Assembly: GCF_000619925.1 (NCBI RefSeq)
Contig: NZ_JHVB01000002.1
Coordinates: 1-64,000 of the forward strand
Length of the DNA: 64,000 nt
Source: Treponema sp. C6A8
GTDB taxonomy: Bacteria; Spirochaetota; Spirochaetia; Treponematales; Treponemataceae
Direction: 5' to 3'
A model generated the notes under the pieces. It was not told the origin of the DNA. It was given only the letters and a program-made list of their open reading frames with translations, and did not search any database. Position numbers and translations under genes: made by a program. This document shows positions 35,501 to 43,002 of this stretch, piece after piece. Every line of letters begins with the position of its first letter. Position 1 is the stretch's first letter.

Positions 35501-35673
35501 ATGATTACAAGACTCCAGCCCTGTACATAACGTTTGTCAGAAATGCGGAGTGGAATCTCAAGAGTATCCTGTACACCGTCGTTGTTTGGTGAAATATAGC
35601 GTGTTTTTGCAAACGCGCAGACAGGAATCATCAATGCTAATAATGCGATTTTTACTGATTTCATTTTTGCCAT
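32530..35673 (-). CDS. OmpA-like protein with multiple FlgD-type Ig repeats
   Basis: A 1047-residue exported protein. A signal peptide (ending VCAFAK) is followed by about eight Ig-like repeats of the FlgD/CHU_C type, each with a variant of SWNGTMDNGELAPDGTYFY and many with an SPNNDG- or SPDGDS-type start. A C-terminal OmpA/MotB peptidoglycan-binding domain (about 935-1047) contains VVGHANKV, LSKERADAIRAYL and NRRVEFILV. It probably anchors to peptidoglycan and extends through the periplasm. I start at the ATG with GAGGAG 8 bases before it; an earlier in-frame ATG overlaps the upstream gene. It follows the barrel gene by 4 bases, so the two are co-expressed and perhaps form an envelope complex. 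Confidence 0.85.
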   Translation of the reverse strand: MAKMKSVKIALLALMIPVCAFAKTRYISPNNDGVQDTLEIPLRISDKRYVQGWSLVIMDSNKNVVRTIENKVSLPEKLGIKTFFKQLITPKHGVEIPSSITWNGTMDNGELAPDGTYFYYITAIDDNGNKGQTKEFKVVIDTVPPEVEIAQPGDKIFGEGAKAAFKVRQSGSKEDLWVGTFASADGKTVRTYTWKKSEPLEFSWKGTDDLDAQLPDGVYSYDITATDRAGNKAAKTGISNIIYSAEKPATNIYLASSRYFSPETESLYKDVKFNITIPVPEEKSGNKLVEWALTIEDRNGKAVRVYNQSNTGAVPPSEITFDGTDGKTKLKDGEYRASITAKYLNGYVPTTIYSPYVVLDTEKPVASIKASETTFGAGSKDSVKFTITTVPSAGAPVQNWKAEIKNVETNEVVRTYDFGAFPPDSVTWNGVNDKGQISEKGKYQMVISAVDLAGNAGGGQTAGTVTFDTTEAQLLLAMSDSAFSPKPDGNSPKKTISFTPLTQTKEVKSYTFTVKDSSGKAVYKTSGENSLPASFTWDGKADDKTLCADGNYSAQLSLEATNGSQAAASTQIFVIDTVAPSLTASTPYKFFSPDGDSKKDKMPVTITNCSSEKLWTANVLDSKNQLVKKYTWSGSSSALTWDGTDESGNVAADGVYSIEFTSTDEAGNSFKSVLPSLTLDSRETKAYLTADLEGISPNGDSKFDTQKFEITLSVPDGIKSWVFNVRKEDGSSVFALTEKDSANVPAVINWNGAGVDGNACEGTFTGTLDIEYEKGNVVSAVSSPFVCTATAPQLKVQTAPEYFSPDNDGTDDDLFIKLSCATKAQVKNWNFTIKDPKGKDFWVQNGKNSITERLIWDGLSNVQKDSKGRAERVQSAMDYPYEFTVTDNLGMTNTVTGQISVDVLVIRDGNVLKMAVPSIIFESDAANFQAANAKLAKDKVDNNIKILNRIAEILKKFKDYKVTVVGHANKVTDNPEEETVDNMNQWGRASQPLSKERADAIRAYLMKKGVSGANISTEGMGGTKPVVNPKDKDNNWKNRRVEFILVK

Positions 35674-35677
35674 ATTT

Positions 35678-36739
35678 CTACTCCTCATCATCGTCTTCTT
35701 CGTCATCTGGCCAAACTTTGATTACAGGAGGTGTTTTATCCTTCATACCAAGGTTCACGTCTAAGTTTGCAGTTACTGCATGAACTGAAGCATCAAGATT
35801 TTTATAAGCGGCAGATGCAATCATTTCACTTTCGCTCCAGCCGTTTCTTTCAAGATACTGATTGTTCTTTACGTTGAAGTTGAACTTAAAGAAAGCGCCG
35901 ATACCTGCAGAGAAGCCTTTGTTGTGGGCTTCTGCCATTTCATAGCAGTTAACAGAAAGAGGAACTGTGAAATAAAGCATTTCCTTTACAGCGAATTTTG
36001 GAGTAAAGTCTACAATCAGGTTCTGGAAAGATGGAGCTGACAAATCAAGTGCTGAAGAGATTTCGATTGTATCGTTTTTATAGAAAACAGCATTTACTCC
36101 TGCTTTAAGAGTTGCAAGAGAAGGCCAGTTTGTTGCACTTTCTGACCATTTTGCGCCAGGAACATCATTTTTATAATATTTTCCAAGGTTCAAAATTGAA
36201 GCGCCTACGCTGAAATCAGGCATAAAGCCAAGTTTTCCAAAGTCATAGACAAAACCAAGACCTGCGCCAACTGCCCAGTCTGCGCCAGCACCCCAGGCAA
36301 AACCTAAGTCAGCATTTGCGCCGACAGAAAGTTTTGGAGTAATTTCCTTAGAAAGGCCAGCCTTCATATTCCAGGAATTTTTCAACCAAGGCTGTGAAAC
36401 AAAGTTTGTAAGGCCTGAAAAATTGAACATCTTGAAAGGAATAAGGATTCCTGCCTGAATGGCGTTACCGTAATCATCACTTGGATCATAAGTAACAAGG
36501 GCAGTATAACCCAGATTCAGGGAAACTCGCTGAGCCTGAGCTGTAAGAGCCGGATTCAAAACAATTGAATCAGGAGCGCAGCCTAAAGAGCCAACGCCTG
36601 CAACTGAATTCATTCCGGTAAGATTTCTAGTGCTGGAAAGATTCCAGAGATTTTCTGAAAGTTCCGGCGGATTGTAAGCACTTGCACTTGATAAAATCAG
36701 GGCAAATGCAGCAATTGCAATACCAATTTTCTTCATCAT
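35678..36739 (-). CDS. UPF0164/PorV-like outer membrane protein
   Basis: A 353-residue protein with a signal peptide (about 1-21, ending SASA) and a beta-rich body with alternating aromatic and Gly residues, resembling the spirochaetal UPF0164 family of FadL/PorV-like barrels. NPALTAQAQRVSLNLGYTALV near the N-terminus is typical (the NPA block). The C-terminus is an acidic tail (PDDEEDDDEE), unusual for a barrel, which normally ends in a hydrophobic residue. It is upstream of and coupled to the Ig/OmpA gene. Confidence 0.75.
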   Translation of the reverse strand: MMKKIGIAIAAFALILSSASAYNPPELSENLWNLSSTRNLTGMNSVAGVGSLGCAPDSIVLNPALTAQAQRVSLNLGYTALVTYDPSDDYGNAIQAGILIPFKMFNFSGLTNFVSQPWLKNSWNMKAGLSKEITPKLSVGANADLGFAWGAGADWAVGAGLGFVYDFGKLGFMPDFSVGASILNLGKYYKNDVPGAKWSESATNWPSLATLKAGVNAVFYKNDTIEISSALDLSAPSFQNLIVDFTPKFAVKEMLYFTVPLSVNCYEMAEAHNKGFSAGIGAFFKFNFNVKNNQYLERNGWSESEMIASAAYKNLDASVHAVTANLDVNLGMKDKTPPVIKVWPDDEEDDDEE

Positions 36740-36854
36740 TTTTCTCCCAATTTTTGATAAATATTTGTTCTAAATTATACAGCAATAAGATTTATATTTC
36801 CACTAACCAAAATTATAACAAAAGACATAACTGACAGGTAACAAAATACTTAAC

Positions 36855-36883
36855 TTGAAATTACAGTTTTTTTATCCTATTAT
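36855..36883 (+). promoter_or_regulatory. Promoter of the 519-residue gene, leaderless arrangement
   Basis: TTGAAA and TATTAT are 17 bases apart. The ATG follows the -10 by 8 bases of A/T only, with no Shine-Dalgarno. Confidence 0.5.
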
Positions 36884-36891
36884 TATATATT

Positions 36892-38451
36892 ATGAGTGCA
36901 GCACCAAAAAACACAAAACCTGCAAGTTCAGGCGGATTCCTTTCAAATCTTTTCGCTTCTCTTTTTAAATCATCAAATCCGGATGCAGATAAAAAACGCA
37001 GATTAAAGAATATTGCCAAGGCATTTACAAAATCAAAATTCCACGTTTTTTATAAGCCTAATACTCAGGAAATTCTTCCACCATTTCCAAAAATGCTTTT
37101 TGATTTTTATAAGGCAACATCGCAGGCTCAGGTTTACTTCAGAAACATTCCAAATCCTAACCAGCATAAACAGCGCCTTATTACATATTCCCTTTCAGAA
37201 AATCAGGCAGAACTTCTGGAACACTTTGACGAAAACAAAATCATGGAAATGTCAAAGCAGATTCCAATCAACAAAATCAAAACTCAGATTGACCATGATT
37301 TGCAAACCTTTAAGGCTGAATTCGAAGGTGAGCGCGCTAATAAAATAGAAAATCTTTACAAGGCTTTCTGCCTTTTCCAGGATTTCTGTACTTACGACTA
37401 CTACGTTTTGCTCCGCAAATTCAATTCAGGAATCAGAGAGTTCAGTTTTGACAGCACACCGACTTTTGACAAAATTAACGGCGATTATATCACTGATGAC
37501 CTTAAGGATTTTATTGCAGTAGCCTTCCCTATTACTGATGATACAGTTGTCTGGTCAGATTTGTTCGAATTCTTCCAGAAAACTACAGGAAAGGAACTCT
37601 GTTCTCAGAATAACTGGAAAAAGATTATTGCAAGAATCCGTTCAATTCAGGCAACAAGAACTTTTGACATGATGATTCAGATGATTTCTCAGGATCCGTC
37701 TTACGCTTCTGAATACAATATGAACATCGAATCGCTTCTTGACCCTTATGTAGAAACTTTAACAAACGATACATGGAATCTTTTGAATAAAATCAGCGAG
37801 CACCAGAAGGAATCTAAGGCAAATGATATCTGTCTTCAGATTTTTGGAACTGCTTCGCCTCAGTCTCTGGCTCATTACGTTCCGTCTTTTAATGAAGGAA
37901 TGCTTAAAAAGAACCTGGATCAGATTATTTATGCAGAACCTTTGAATTACCTAAAGGCCTTCCTTGTTGAATACCTTAAAAAAGATATCCGCGAATTCTA
38001 TGATGTTGTAGTTATTCGCGGTCAGTGGGATTCTTCTATCTCGGCTCCTATGTCAAATGCTTATCAGGAACTTCTTGCTGTTTCTGACCAGATTACAGCT
38101 TTTGACGAAAGTTTTGCTGAAGAAGGTCCTATGGGCATGAAGATTAAGACACTTCTTCCTAAAACAGGACACGATAACAGCGCCATCAGCATCATTAACC
38201 GCGTAATTTCTGACGCAAATGATGCAGCTAAGGGCTTTATCATTACTTCTACTCAGAACTTCGTAACAATCGGTAAGACAATTAAGCAGCTGATTGAAGA
38301 CTATTCTCTTTCTAAGCCGGTTTTGGTTCAGAACTGGAAGGAACTTGAAAAATACATCGAACAGCCGATGAAGGACTTCAGCGTAGGCATTTACAAGAAG
38401 ATTTACCTTTTTGTTCAGCTTATGCAGCAGTATTTGACTCAGAGTGAGTAA
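36892..38451 (+). CDS. Uncharacterised cytosolic protein (possible DUF5312 family)
   Basis: A 519-residue protein without signal peptide or clear membrane span. After a Ser/Ala-rich start (about 1-30) it is mainly alpha-helical with many charged and aromatic residues (for example FLVEYLKKDIREFYDVV, YSLSKPVLVQNWKELEKYIEQ). It resembles the long cytosolic treponemal proteins grouped as DUF5312; that family name is from memory. It stands alone between the divergent barrel operon and the convergent Cache-like gene. Its promoter abuts its start codon. No function can be assigned. Confidence 0.65.
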   Translation: MSAAPKNTKPASSGGFLSNLFASLFKSSNPDADKKRRLKNIAKAFTKSKFHVFYKPNTQEILPPFPKMLFDFYKATSQAQVYFRNIPNPNQHKQRLITYSLSENQAELLEHFDENKIMEMSKQIPINKIKTQIDHDLQTFKAEFEGERANKIENLYKAFCLFQDFCTYDYYVLLRKFNSGIREFSFDSTPTFDKINGDYITDDLKDFIAVAFPITDDTVVWSDLFEFFQKTTGKELCSQNNWKKIIARIRSIQATRTFDMMIQMISQDPSYASEYNMNIESLLDPYVETLTNDTWNLLNKISEHQKESKANDICLQIFGTASPQSLAHYVPSFNEGMLKKNLDQIIYAEPLNYLKAFLVEYLKKDIREFYDVVVIRGQWDSSISAPMSNAYQELLAVSDQITAFDESFAEEGPMGMKIKTLLPKTGHDNSAISIINRVISDANDAAKGFIITSTQNFVTIGKTIKQLIEDYSLSKPVLVQNWKELEKYIEQPMKDFSVGIYKKIYLFVQLMQQYLTQSE

Positions 38452-38453
38452 AC

Positions 38454-38486
38454 AGCCACAGATGAAATGCAGATAGACACAGGTAA
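38454..38486. repeat. Dispersed ACAGAT-type repeat, short copy
   Basis: AGCCACAGATGAAATGCAG followed by ATAGACACAGG matches the repeat style of the longer copy at 45033-45101. It sits just after a stop codon between convergent genes. Confidence 0.5.
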
Positions 38487-38495
38487 TTTAGAGCC

Positions 38496-41045
38496 CTATT
38501 GGTGTAATACTGAATCTACAAGGGCTTTGAATTCAGTGTTGTATTCGGCGGCGCTATAATCCAGGTTTTCTGCAATCTGGAAAACGCCGTCGTTTTCATA
38601 AATTACGTGGTCGCGGTCGGCAACTTCTTCCAGAGATTCTATATCATCTTTTTTAGCAAAACCTGTCATGGCAAAGTAAGGCTTTCCTTCGGCAGGAGGC
38701 ACTTCTTCTGTAAGATCTGCAATATCTTCTAAAAGTTCTTCAGCACCAGCTAAAATGCCTTCGTTTTCTAAATCTTCATCTTCTCTATACATATCTGAAA
38801 GTTTGTGTACCTTAAAATTAACAACATTTGAGGGATGCCTTTTTGTAAAGGTATCGTACTCATTTCCAAGCGCAATTTCTTCTGCAAACAGATTCGTTAC
38901 GCTGGCAAATCTGTCTGATCTGATAAAGGCATCCTTATCTTCAAGATATTCATCCCTGCCCGGGAGAATATTATCAACGGAATAGAAAGTAAGTCTTTCG
39001 TCTTCGTAAGGAATGTCTTTTTCAGCGATAAACTCATCGTATTCTGGAAGCTCTTCGATTTCTACCTCGTCATCAAGGTCGTCGATGTCTTCAGCTTCGT
39101 CTAGTTCTGCAACTTCATCGTCAGTGTCGTCTGCATCTTCAAGAGCTTCAACGTCGTCAGCAGCTGCTTCAGTTACCTCTTCAACTTCATCAAGCTCTTC
39201 TACTTCATCGAGTTCAGCGACGTCTTCCAGGTCTTCAACAGGCTCTGATTCTTCCTGCTCCTGAACTTCATCAAGTTCAGAAATCTCTTCATCCGCTTCG
39301 TCTAAGTCAGCAGGCTCTTCGGCATCTTCAAGGTCACTGACTTCATCAAGTTCGTCTACTTCATCGACATCTTCTACTTCGTCAATGTTCTCGACCTCAT
39401 CAACTTCAGCTACATCTTCCAAGGCCTCTAGGTCATCGACATCCTCAAGGTCGTCAACCTCTTCAAGGTCGTCCACTTCGCTTACATCCTCGACTGCCTC
39501 TACCTCGTCAAGCTCACTTACCTCTTCGACTTCTTCTACATCTTCCAGTCCATCAACTTCATCAAGGTCCTGAACTTCGTCAACTTCCTCTACTTCTTCG
39601 ATGTCTTCAACTTCGTCTATCTCGTCAATTTCTTCAATGTCTTCTACATCATCAGACTCTGGCTGAACCTTAGCCGGCCCAGCAGCAACAGAAGCTTTCT
39701 GAGGAGGAACAGAACTTCTCACTTCTGCCAGCTTTGAACCTAAAACCTCTTCAATCACGTTCCTGATTTCAGAAAGATTAACTTCTTCACGCTGAACCAC
39801 AGTCTGAACAGCATGCGCATTTTCCTGCTTTTCAAAGACTTCGATTATATCATTCCAGGCCTTTTCCAGAAGCTGGTCAATTTCCTTTTTATGACGGCGG
39901 TTTTTCCTAGATAAGCCTTCAGAAAGATTATCCAGGAAATCAGATTTCCTCAGGCGCAGGGCCTGGGCAACTTTTGACCATTCAATATCCTGCTTGCGTT
40001 CCAGATATTCCTGAATAATTCCCGACTGCAGCTGCTTTATCTTCTTTTTCGCAAGAGAGAGCGAATCCTGCCCCAGACTGAAAATCAGATAAAGGATAAG
40101 GAAAATCGTAATAAAAACACAAATGTAAATAAGCCAGATTAAATCTTTAGAAAGCTCAAAAGTTGAACTTCGATAGATTCCGCTTATCTTGATGTATTTT
40201 GACGCCGTAGCAGAAAGTACAGTCCAGTAATCCCCGTCAGATGATGAAACAATTTTTACAGGCTGCTTCAAAAGCTCTTCAGAAGCTTTTTCGTTTTTCC
40301 AGGAATTAAGCACCGAAAGCTTAAAATCTTCCTGAGCATTCAACGGAACGCCTAGTGCAATTCCGCCCGCCAGGGCATCATCATTATAAATAGAAAAACC
40401 TTCGCCATAAGAAAAAACATTTTCAGAAACAAAGTTTTCCCTTATATCATAAAGATTAAAATAGAAGAAAATATCTCCGTTTTGAATGTCGCCAAACCAG
40501 TAAAAAGGCTGACTGATAATAAGGCGGCTTCGGCGGGAATCAATAAAAACTTTTTGATTACCGTCCGTTTTTATTATAGAAAAGTCCAGTTCACCCAAAT
40601 CACGCTGAATGTCGGTGTAATTCTTGTAAACCTTGGTAATTCCGTTTTGCTTGAGCAGGTCAGTCTTATCAAAACTGGAATAATGAACGTTTCGCCCGTT
40701 TTTATCCACAATTCTGAGGCCTGTAAGCGGAGGAATTTCCTTAAAAAGCTTTTCAAGGACGTTGCGCCGGTCTGTAACAGACTTTTCGGACGGATTTTGC
40801 TCTACAAATGACACAACAGAAGGCGTTTTGGCAAATTCATCCGCATTTTTGAGAATATTTGAAATGTACGAATCAAAGCTTTTGGCAACATCATCCAGAT
40901 GATGAACTTTTTGACTCACCTTAGCCTGAGCGTAAAAACGCGTTTCAAGCTCGGGAAAAAGTTTGAGGTTTGCAGTTATGACAAAACCTGCAAAAAGCAG
41001 CATCGAAAGTAATGTGCTGAAAGCAATCTTCTGGCCAGAAGTCAT
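38496..41045 (-). CDS. Cache-like membrane protein with a long acidic repeat tract
   Basis: An 849-residue protein. TM1 (about 8-27) and TM2 (about 300-322) flank an extracytoplasmic domain of about 270 residues with a Cache-like pattern (GLRIVDKNGRNVHYSS, RLIISQPFYWF). The cytosolic part has a helical region, then about 210 residues (about 460-670) made of Asp/Glu with Val, Leu and Ile (EEVDEVQDLDEV-type units), then a folded C-terminus. No kinase, methyl-accepting or GGDEF output is seen. The acidic tract is encoded by a decayed minisatellite and may vary in length. It could be a sensor or scaffold; similar treponemal proteins exist but are uncharacterised. On its upstream side GCCGATAA is present without a matching -35. 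Confidence 0.65.
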   Translation of the reverse strand: MTSGQKIAFSTLLSMLLFAGFVITANLKLFPELETRFYAQAKVSQKVHHLDDVAKSFDSYISNILKNADEFAKTPSVVSFVEQNPSEKSVTDRRNVLEKLFKEIPPLTGLRIVDKNGRNVHYSSFDKTDLLKQNGITKVYKNYTDIQRDLGELDFSIIKTDGNQKVFIDSRRSRLIISQPFYWFGDIQNGDIFFYFNLYDIRENFVSENVFSYGEGFSIYNDDALAGGIALGVPLNAQEDFKLSVLNSWKNEKASEELLKQPVKIVSSSDGDYWTVLSATASKYIKISGIYRSSTFELSKDLIWLIYICVFITIFLILYLIFSLGQDSLSLAKKKIKQLQSGIIQEYLERKQDIEWSKVAQALRLRKSDFLDNLSEGLSRKNRRHKKEIDQLLEKAWNDIIEVFEKQENAHAVQTVVQREEVNLSEIRNVIEEVLGSKLAEVRSSVPPQKASVAAGPAKVQPESDDVEDIEEIDEIDEVEDIEEVEEVDEVQDLDEVDGLEDVEEVEEVSELDEVEAVEDVSEVDDLEEVDDLEDVDDLEALEDVAEVDEVENIDEVEDVDEVDELDEVSDLEDAEEPADLDEADEEISELDEVQEQEESEPVEDLEDVAELDEVEELDEVEEVTEAAADDVEALEDADDTDDEVAELDEAEDIDDLDDEVEIEELPEYDEFIAEKDIPYEDERLTFYSVDNILPGRDEYLEDKDAFIRSDRFASVTNLFAEEIALGNEYDTFTKRHPSNVVNFKVHKLSDMYREDEDLENEGILAGAEELLEDIADLTEEVPPAEGKPYFAMTGFAKKDDIESLEEVADRDHVIYENDGVFQIAENLDYSAAEYNTEFKALVDSVLHQ

Positions 41046-41124
41046 ACTATCAGTTTATTATCGGCTGAAATTGAGCAAAAATCCACGTTTAACGCATAAA
41101 AACATCTGAGAAATTCATATTTGT

Positions 41125-41153
41125 TTGGACTTTTAACAATTCTGTTGTAAGAT
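41125..41153 (+). promoter_or_regulatory. Promoter of hflX, leaderless arrangement
   Basis: TTGGAC and TAAGAT are exactly 17 bases apart and the ATG follows after 6 bases, at the expected transcription start. No Shine-Dalgarno is present. Confidence 0.6.
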
Positions 41154-41159
41154 TAAAGC

Positions 41160-42401
41160 ATGGTTGAAGTAGAGAAAGAACAGAACAAGGTTCCTCGTGC
41201 TTTACTGGTGGGGGAACCAGGCAACGACTTACAGGAATTAAAAGGTCTCGTTCAAACTTTAGGATTAGACATCATCCAGAGGCTCACGTTGAACCGTATG
41301 GAAGTTCAGCCGCAGTATGGTATTGGTACAGGCAAGGCACAGGAGATTAACGAACTTGCCCACAAAATTGAAGCCGACTGCATTATCTTTGATTTTAATA
41401 TTGAGCCAAGAAAGCAGCGTAACTGGGAGGAGCTTACAGGGCTTTCTGTTTTTGACCGTCAGGAAGTAATTATCCGCATTTTTGCGTCACGCGCGCAGTC
41501 TAAAGAAGCTACGCTGCAGGTAGAACTTGCCCGCCTGCAGTATTCTTTGCCGCGCCTTGCGCATCTGCGTAACGATTTTGCCCGCCAGCGTGGTGGAGCA
41601 TTCGGTGCAAAAGGTTCGGGTGAAACTCAGCTTGAACTTGACCAGCGCCGAATCCGTGAAAAAATTGCCCAGATTAAGCACGACCTGGCCGAAGTTGAAC
41701 TTAACCGGCAGACACAGAGGAAGCAGAGGGGAAAACAGCCTTCCTGCGCGCTTGTAGGCTACACAAACGCCGGAAAATCTTCCCTTTTGAACGCTCTTAC
41801 AGGTTCAGATGCCTTTGTAGAAAACAAGCTTTTTGCGACCCTTGATCCTCTTACAAAGAAGCTGCCTTTGAACGACAGTGCCGGGGTTTTGATTACCGAT
41901 ACAGTTGGATTTATCAGTAATCTTCCTCACCATCTGATTGACGCATTTAAGTCTACACTGGAAGAAGCCGCTACGGCAGATTTGCTGCTGCTTGTACTGG
42001 ACGCTTCCGACCCGAATGCTGAAAGTCAGTATGAAACTGTCTGCGACGTTCTTGATGAAATCGGCGCAAACGAAAATCCGCGTATTCTTCTTTTGAATAA
42101 GATTGATAAATGTGATGACGAGACAAAGCAGCTTGAAAAACTGCGATTAAAGTTCCCGGATGCACTTTGTATCAGCGCAAAAGAGGAAATCGGCTTTGTT
42201 GACTTAAAGGATAAGATTTACAACATGCTTTACGGAGAAATCTGCAATTACGTTATTCCGGTATCCCAGGTTCTTCTGATTAATGAGCTCAGAAAATCAG
42301 GCTGTATTCAGACCGAAGAATGGCTGGACGACGGAGTTCACATTTCTGCAAGAGCTGTAGGAAGACTGCTCGCACTGGCATCGCCATTTGTGGTAGAATA
42401 A
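41160..42401 (+). CDS. hflX: GTPase HflX
   Basis: A 413-residue ribosome-associated GTPase that splits stalled 70S ribosomes. The N-terminal HflX domain contains YGIGTGKAQEI and FDFNIEPRKQRNWEE. The glycine-rich LRNDFARQRGGAFGAKGSGETQLELD motif (shown in part) precedes the GTPase domain. The latter has G1 GYTNAGKSS, G3 DTVGF, G4 NKID and G5 SAKEE, plus FATLDPLTKKL in switch I. The short FliL-like gene follows after 4 bases, its own -10 lying in the hflX stop region. Confidence 0.95.
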   Translation: MVEVEKEQNKVPRALLVGEPGNDLQELKGLVQTLGLDIIQRLTLNRMEVQPQYGIGTGKAQEINELAHKIEADCIIFDFNIEPRKQRNWEELTGLSVFDRQEVIIRIFASRAQSKEATLQVELARLQYSLPRLAHLRNDFARQRGGAFGAKGSGETQLELDQRRIREKIAQIKHDLAEVELNRQTQRKQRGKQPSCALVGYTNAGKSSLLNALTGSDAFVENKLFATLDPLTKKLPLNDSAGVLITDTVGFISNLPHHLIDAFKSTLEEAATADLLLLVLDASDPNAESQYETVCDVLDEIGANENPRILLLNKIDKCDDETKQLEKLRLKFPDALCISAKEEIGFVDLKDKIYNMLYGEICNYVIPVSQVLLINELRKSGCIQTEEWLDDGVHISARAVGRLLALASPFVVE

Positions 42402-42405
42402 AGGC

Positions 42406-42918
42406 ATGACAGCAGGCGGAATCAGAAAATTAGAAAAAACTCTTACTGTAATAGCAGGGGTGCTCGTCGTATTAATTGCGGCGGGCACTTTTATTGGTCT
42501 TGTAAAAAAAGGCGCTGCAAACGTTGATGCAGGCTCAAAATCTGCGCAGAACCTGATTTCTAAGGGAAAGGCGACAGCGCTCAATGCCCCGGTAAGCGAC
42601 AGTGTAACTGCATATTTTGAACTCGGCACTATAAGGCTTTCAACAGCCCCTACAAAAAAGGACGAAAGCGCCACACTGGTAATTTCTCCCTGGCTTTCCT
42701 ACCCTACCGGAGATGATGTTTTTTACGAAGAGCTTGCGAAAAAACGCAGCATCATAAAAGGACTTTTCAGCTCCTATTTTTCCGGCAAAACTAAAGCCCA
42801 GCTTTTAGGCAAAGCTGAAGAAAAAATAACACAGGAATTAATAGAAGAAATTAATGCCCGGCTTTCTCTTGGAAAAATAACGGGCATCAACTTTACAGAT
42901 TACATTTTCATTGAATGA
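42406..42918 (+). CDS. FliL-like membrane protein
   Basis: A 170-residue protein with one N-terminal membrane helix (about 14-33, VIAGVLVVLIAAGTFIGLV) and a C-terminal domain resembling FliL, ending INARLSLGKITGINFTDYIFIE (20-odd residues, quoted in part as GKITGINFTDYIF). FliL stabilises flagellar stator-rotor contact; the periplasmic-flagellar spirochaetes have it in the motility operon, so this would be a second, divergent member. No flagellar genes are adjacent. TGGTAGAAT forms an extended -10 ending 6 bases before its ATG, so it may have its own leaderless transcript besides read-through from hflX. Confidence 0.65.
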   Translation: MTAGGIRKLEKTLTVIAGVLVVLIAAGTFIGLVKKGAANVDAGSKSAQNLISKGKATALNAPVSDSVTAYFELGTIRLSTAPTKKDESATLVISPWLSYPTGDDVFYEELAKKRSIIKGLFSSYFSGKTKAQLLGKAEEKITQELIEEINARLSLGKITGINFTDYIFIE

Positions 42919-42929
42919 TGAATTCCAAC

Positions 42930-43001
42930 AACTTGCGCTATGCGCAAGTTAAACGAAGGTTCGGTTTCTTCGGAAGTTGGAGTTAATATTACGACCTTCG
43001 T
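42930..43001. repeat. Two-hairpin intergenic repeat, copy 2
   Basis: AACTTGCGC/GCGCAAGTT forms a perfect hairpin with a 3-base loop (42930-42950). ACGAAGGT (42953-42960) then pairs with ACCTTCGT (42994-43001). It fills the gap between convergent genes and matches the copy at 22641-22711 in order, length and many bases. Confidence 0.65.
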
Positions 43002-43002
43002 A

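Noticed and set aside
39013-39573. Ser/Thr-rich plus-strand reading frames opposite the acidic tract
   Set aside because: They are the complement of the Asp/Glu repeats, with no ribosome site or family features.
41058-41065. GCCGATAA (minus strand) as a sigma-28 flagellar promoter
   Set aside because: No TAAA-type -35 at about 15 bases; the nearest TTAAA is 22 bases away.
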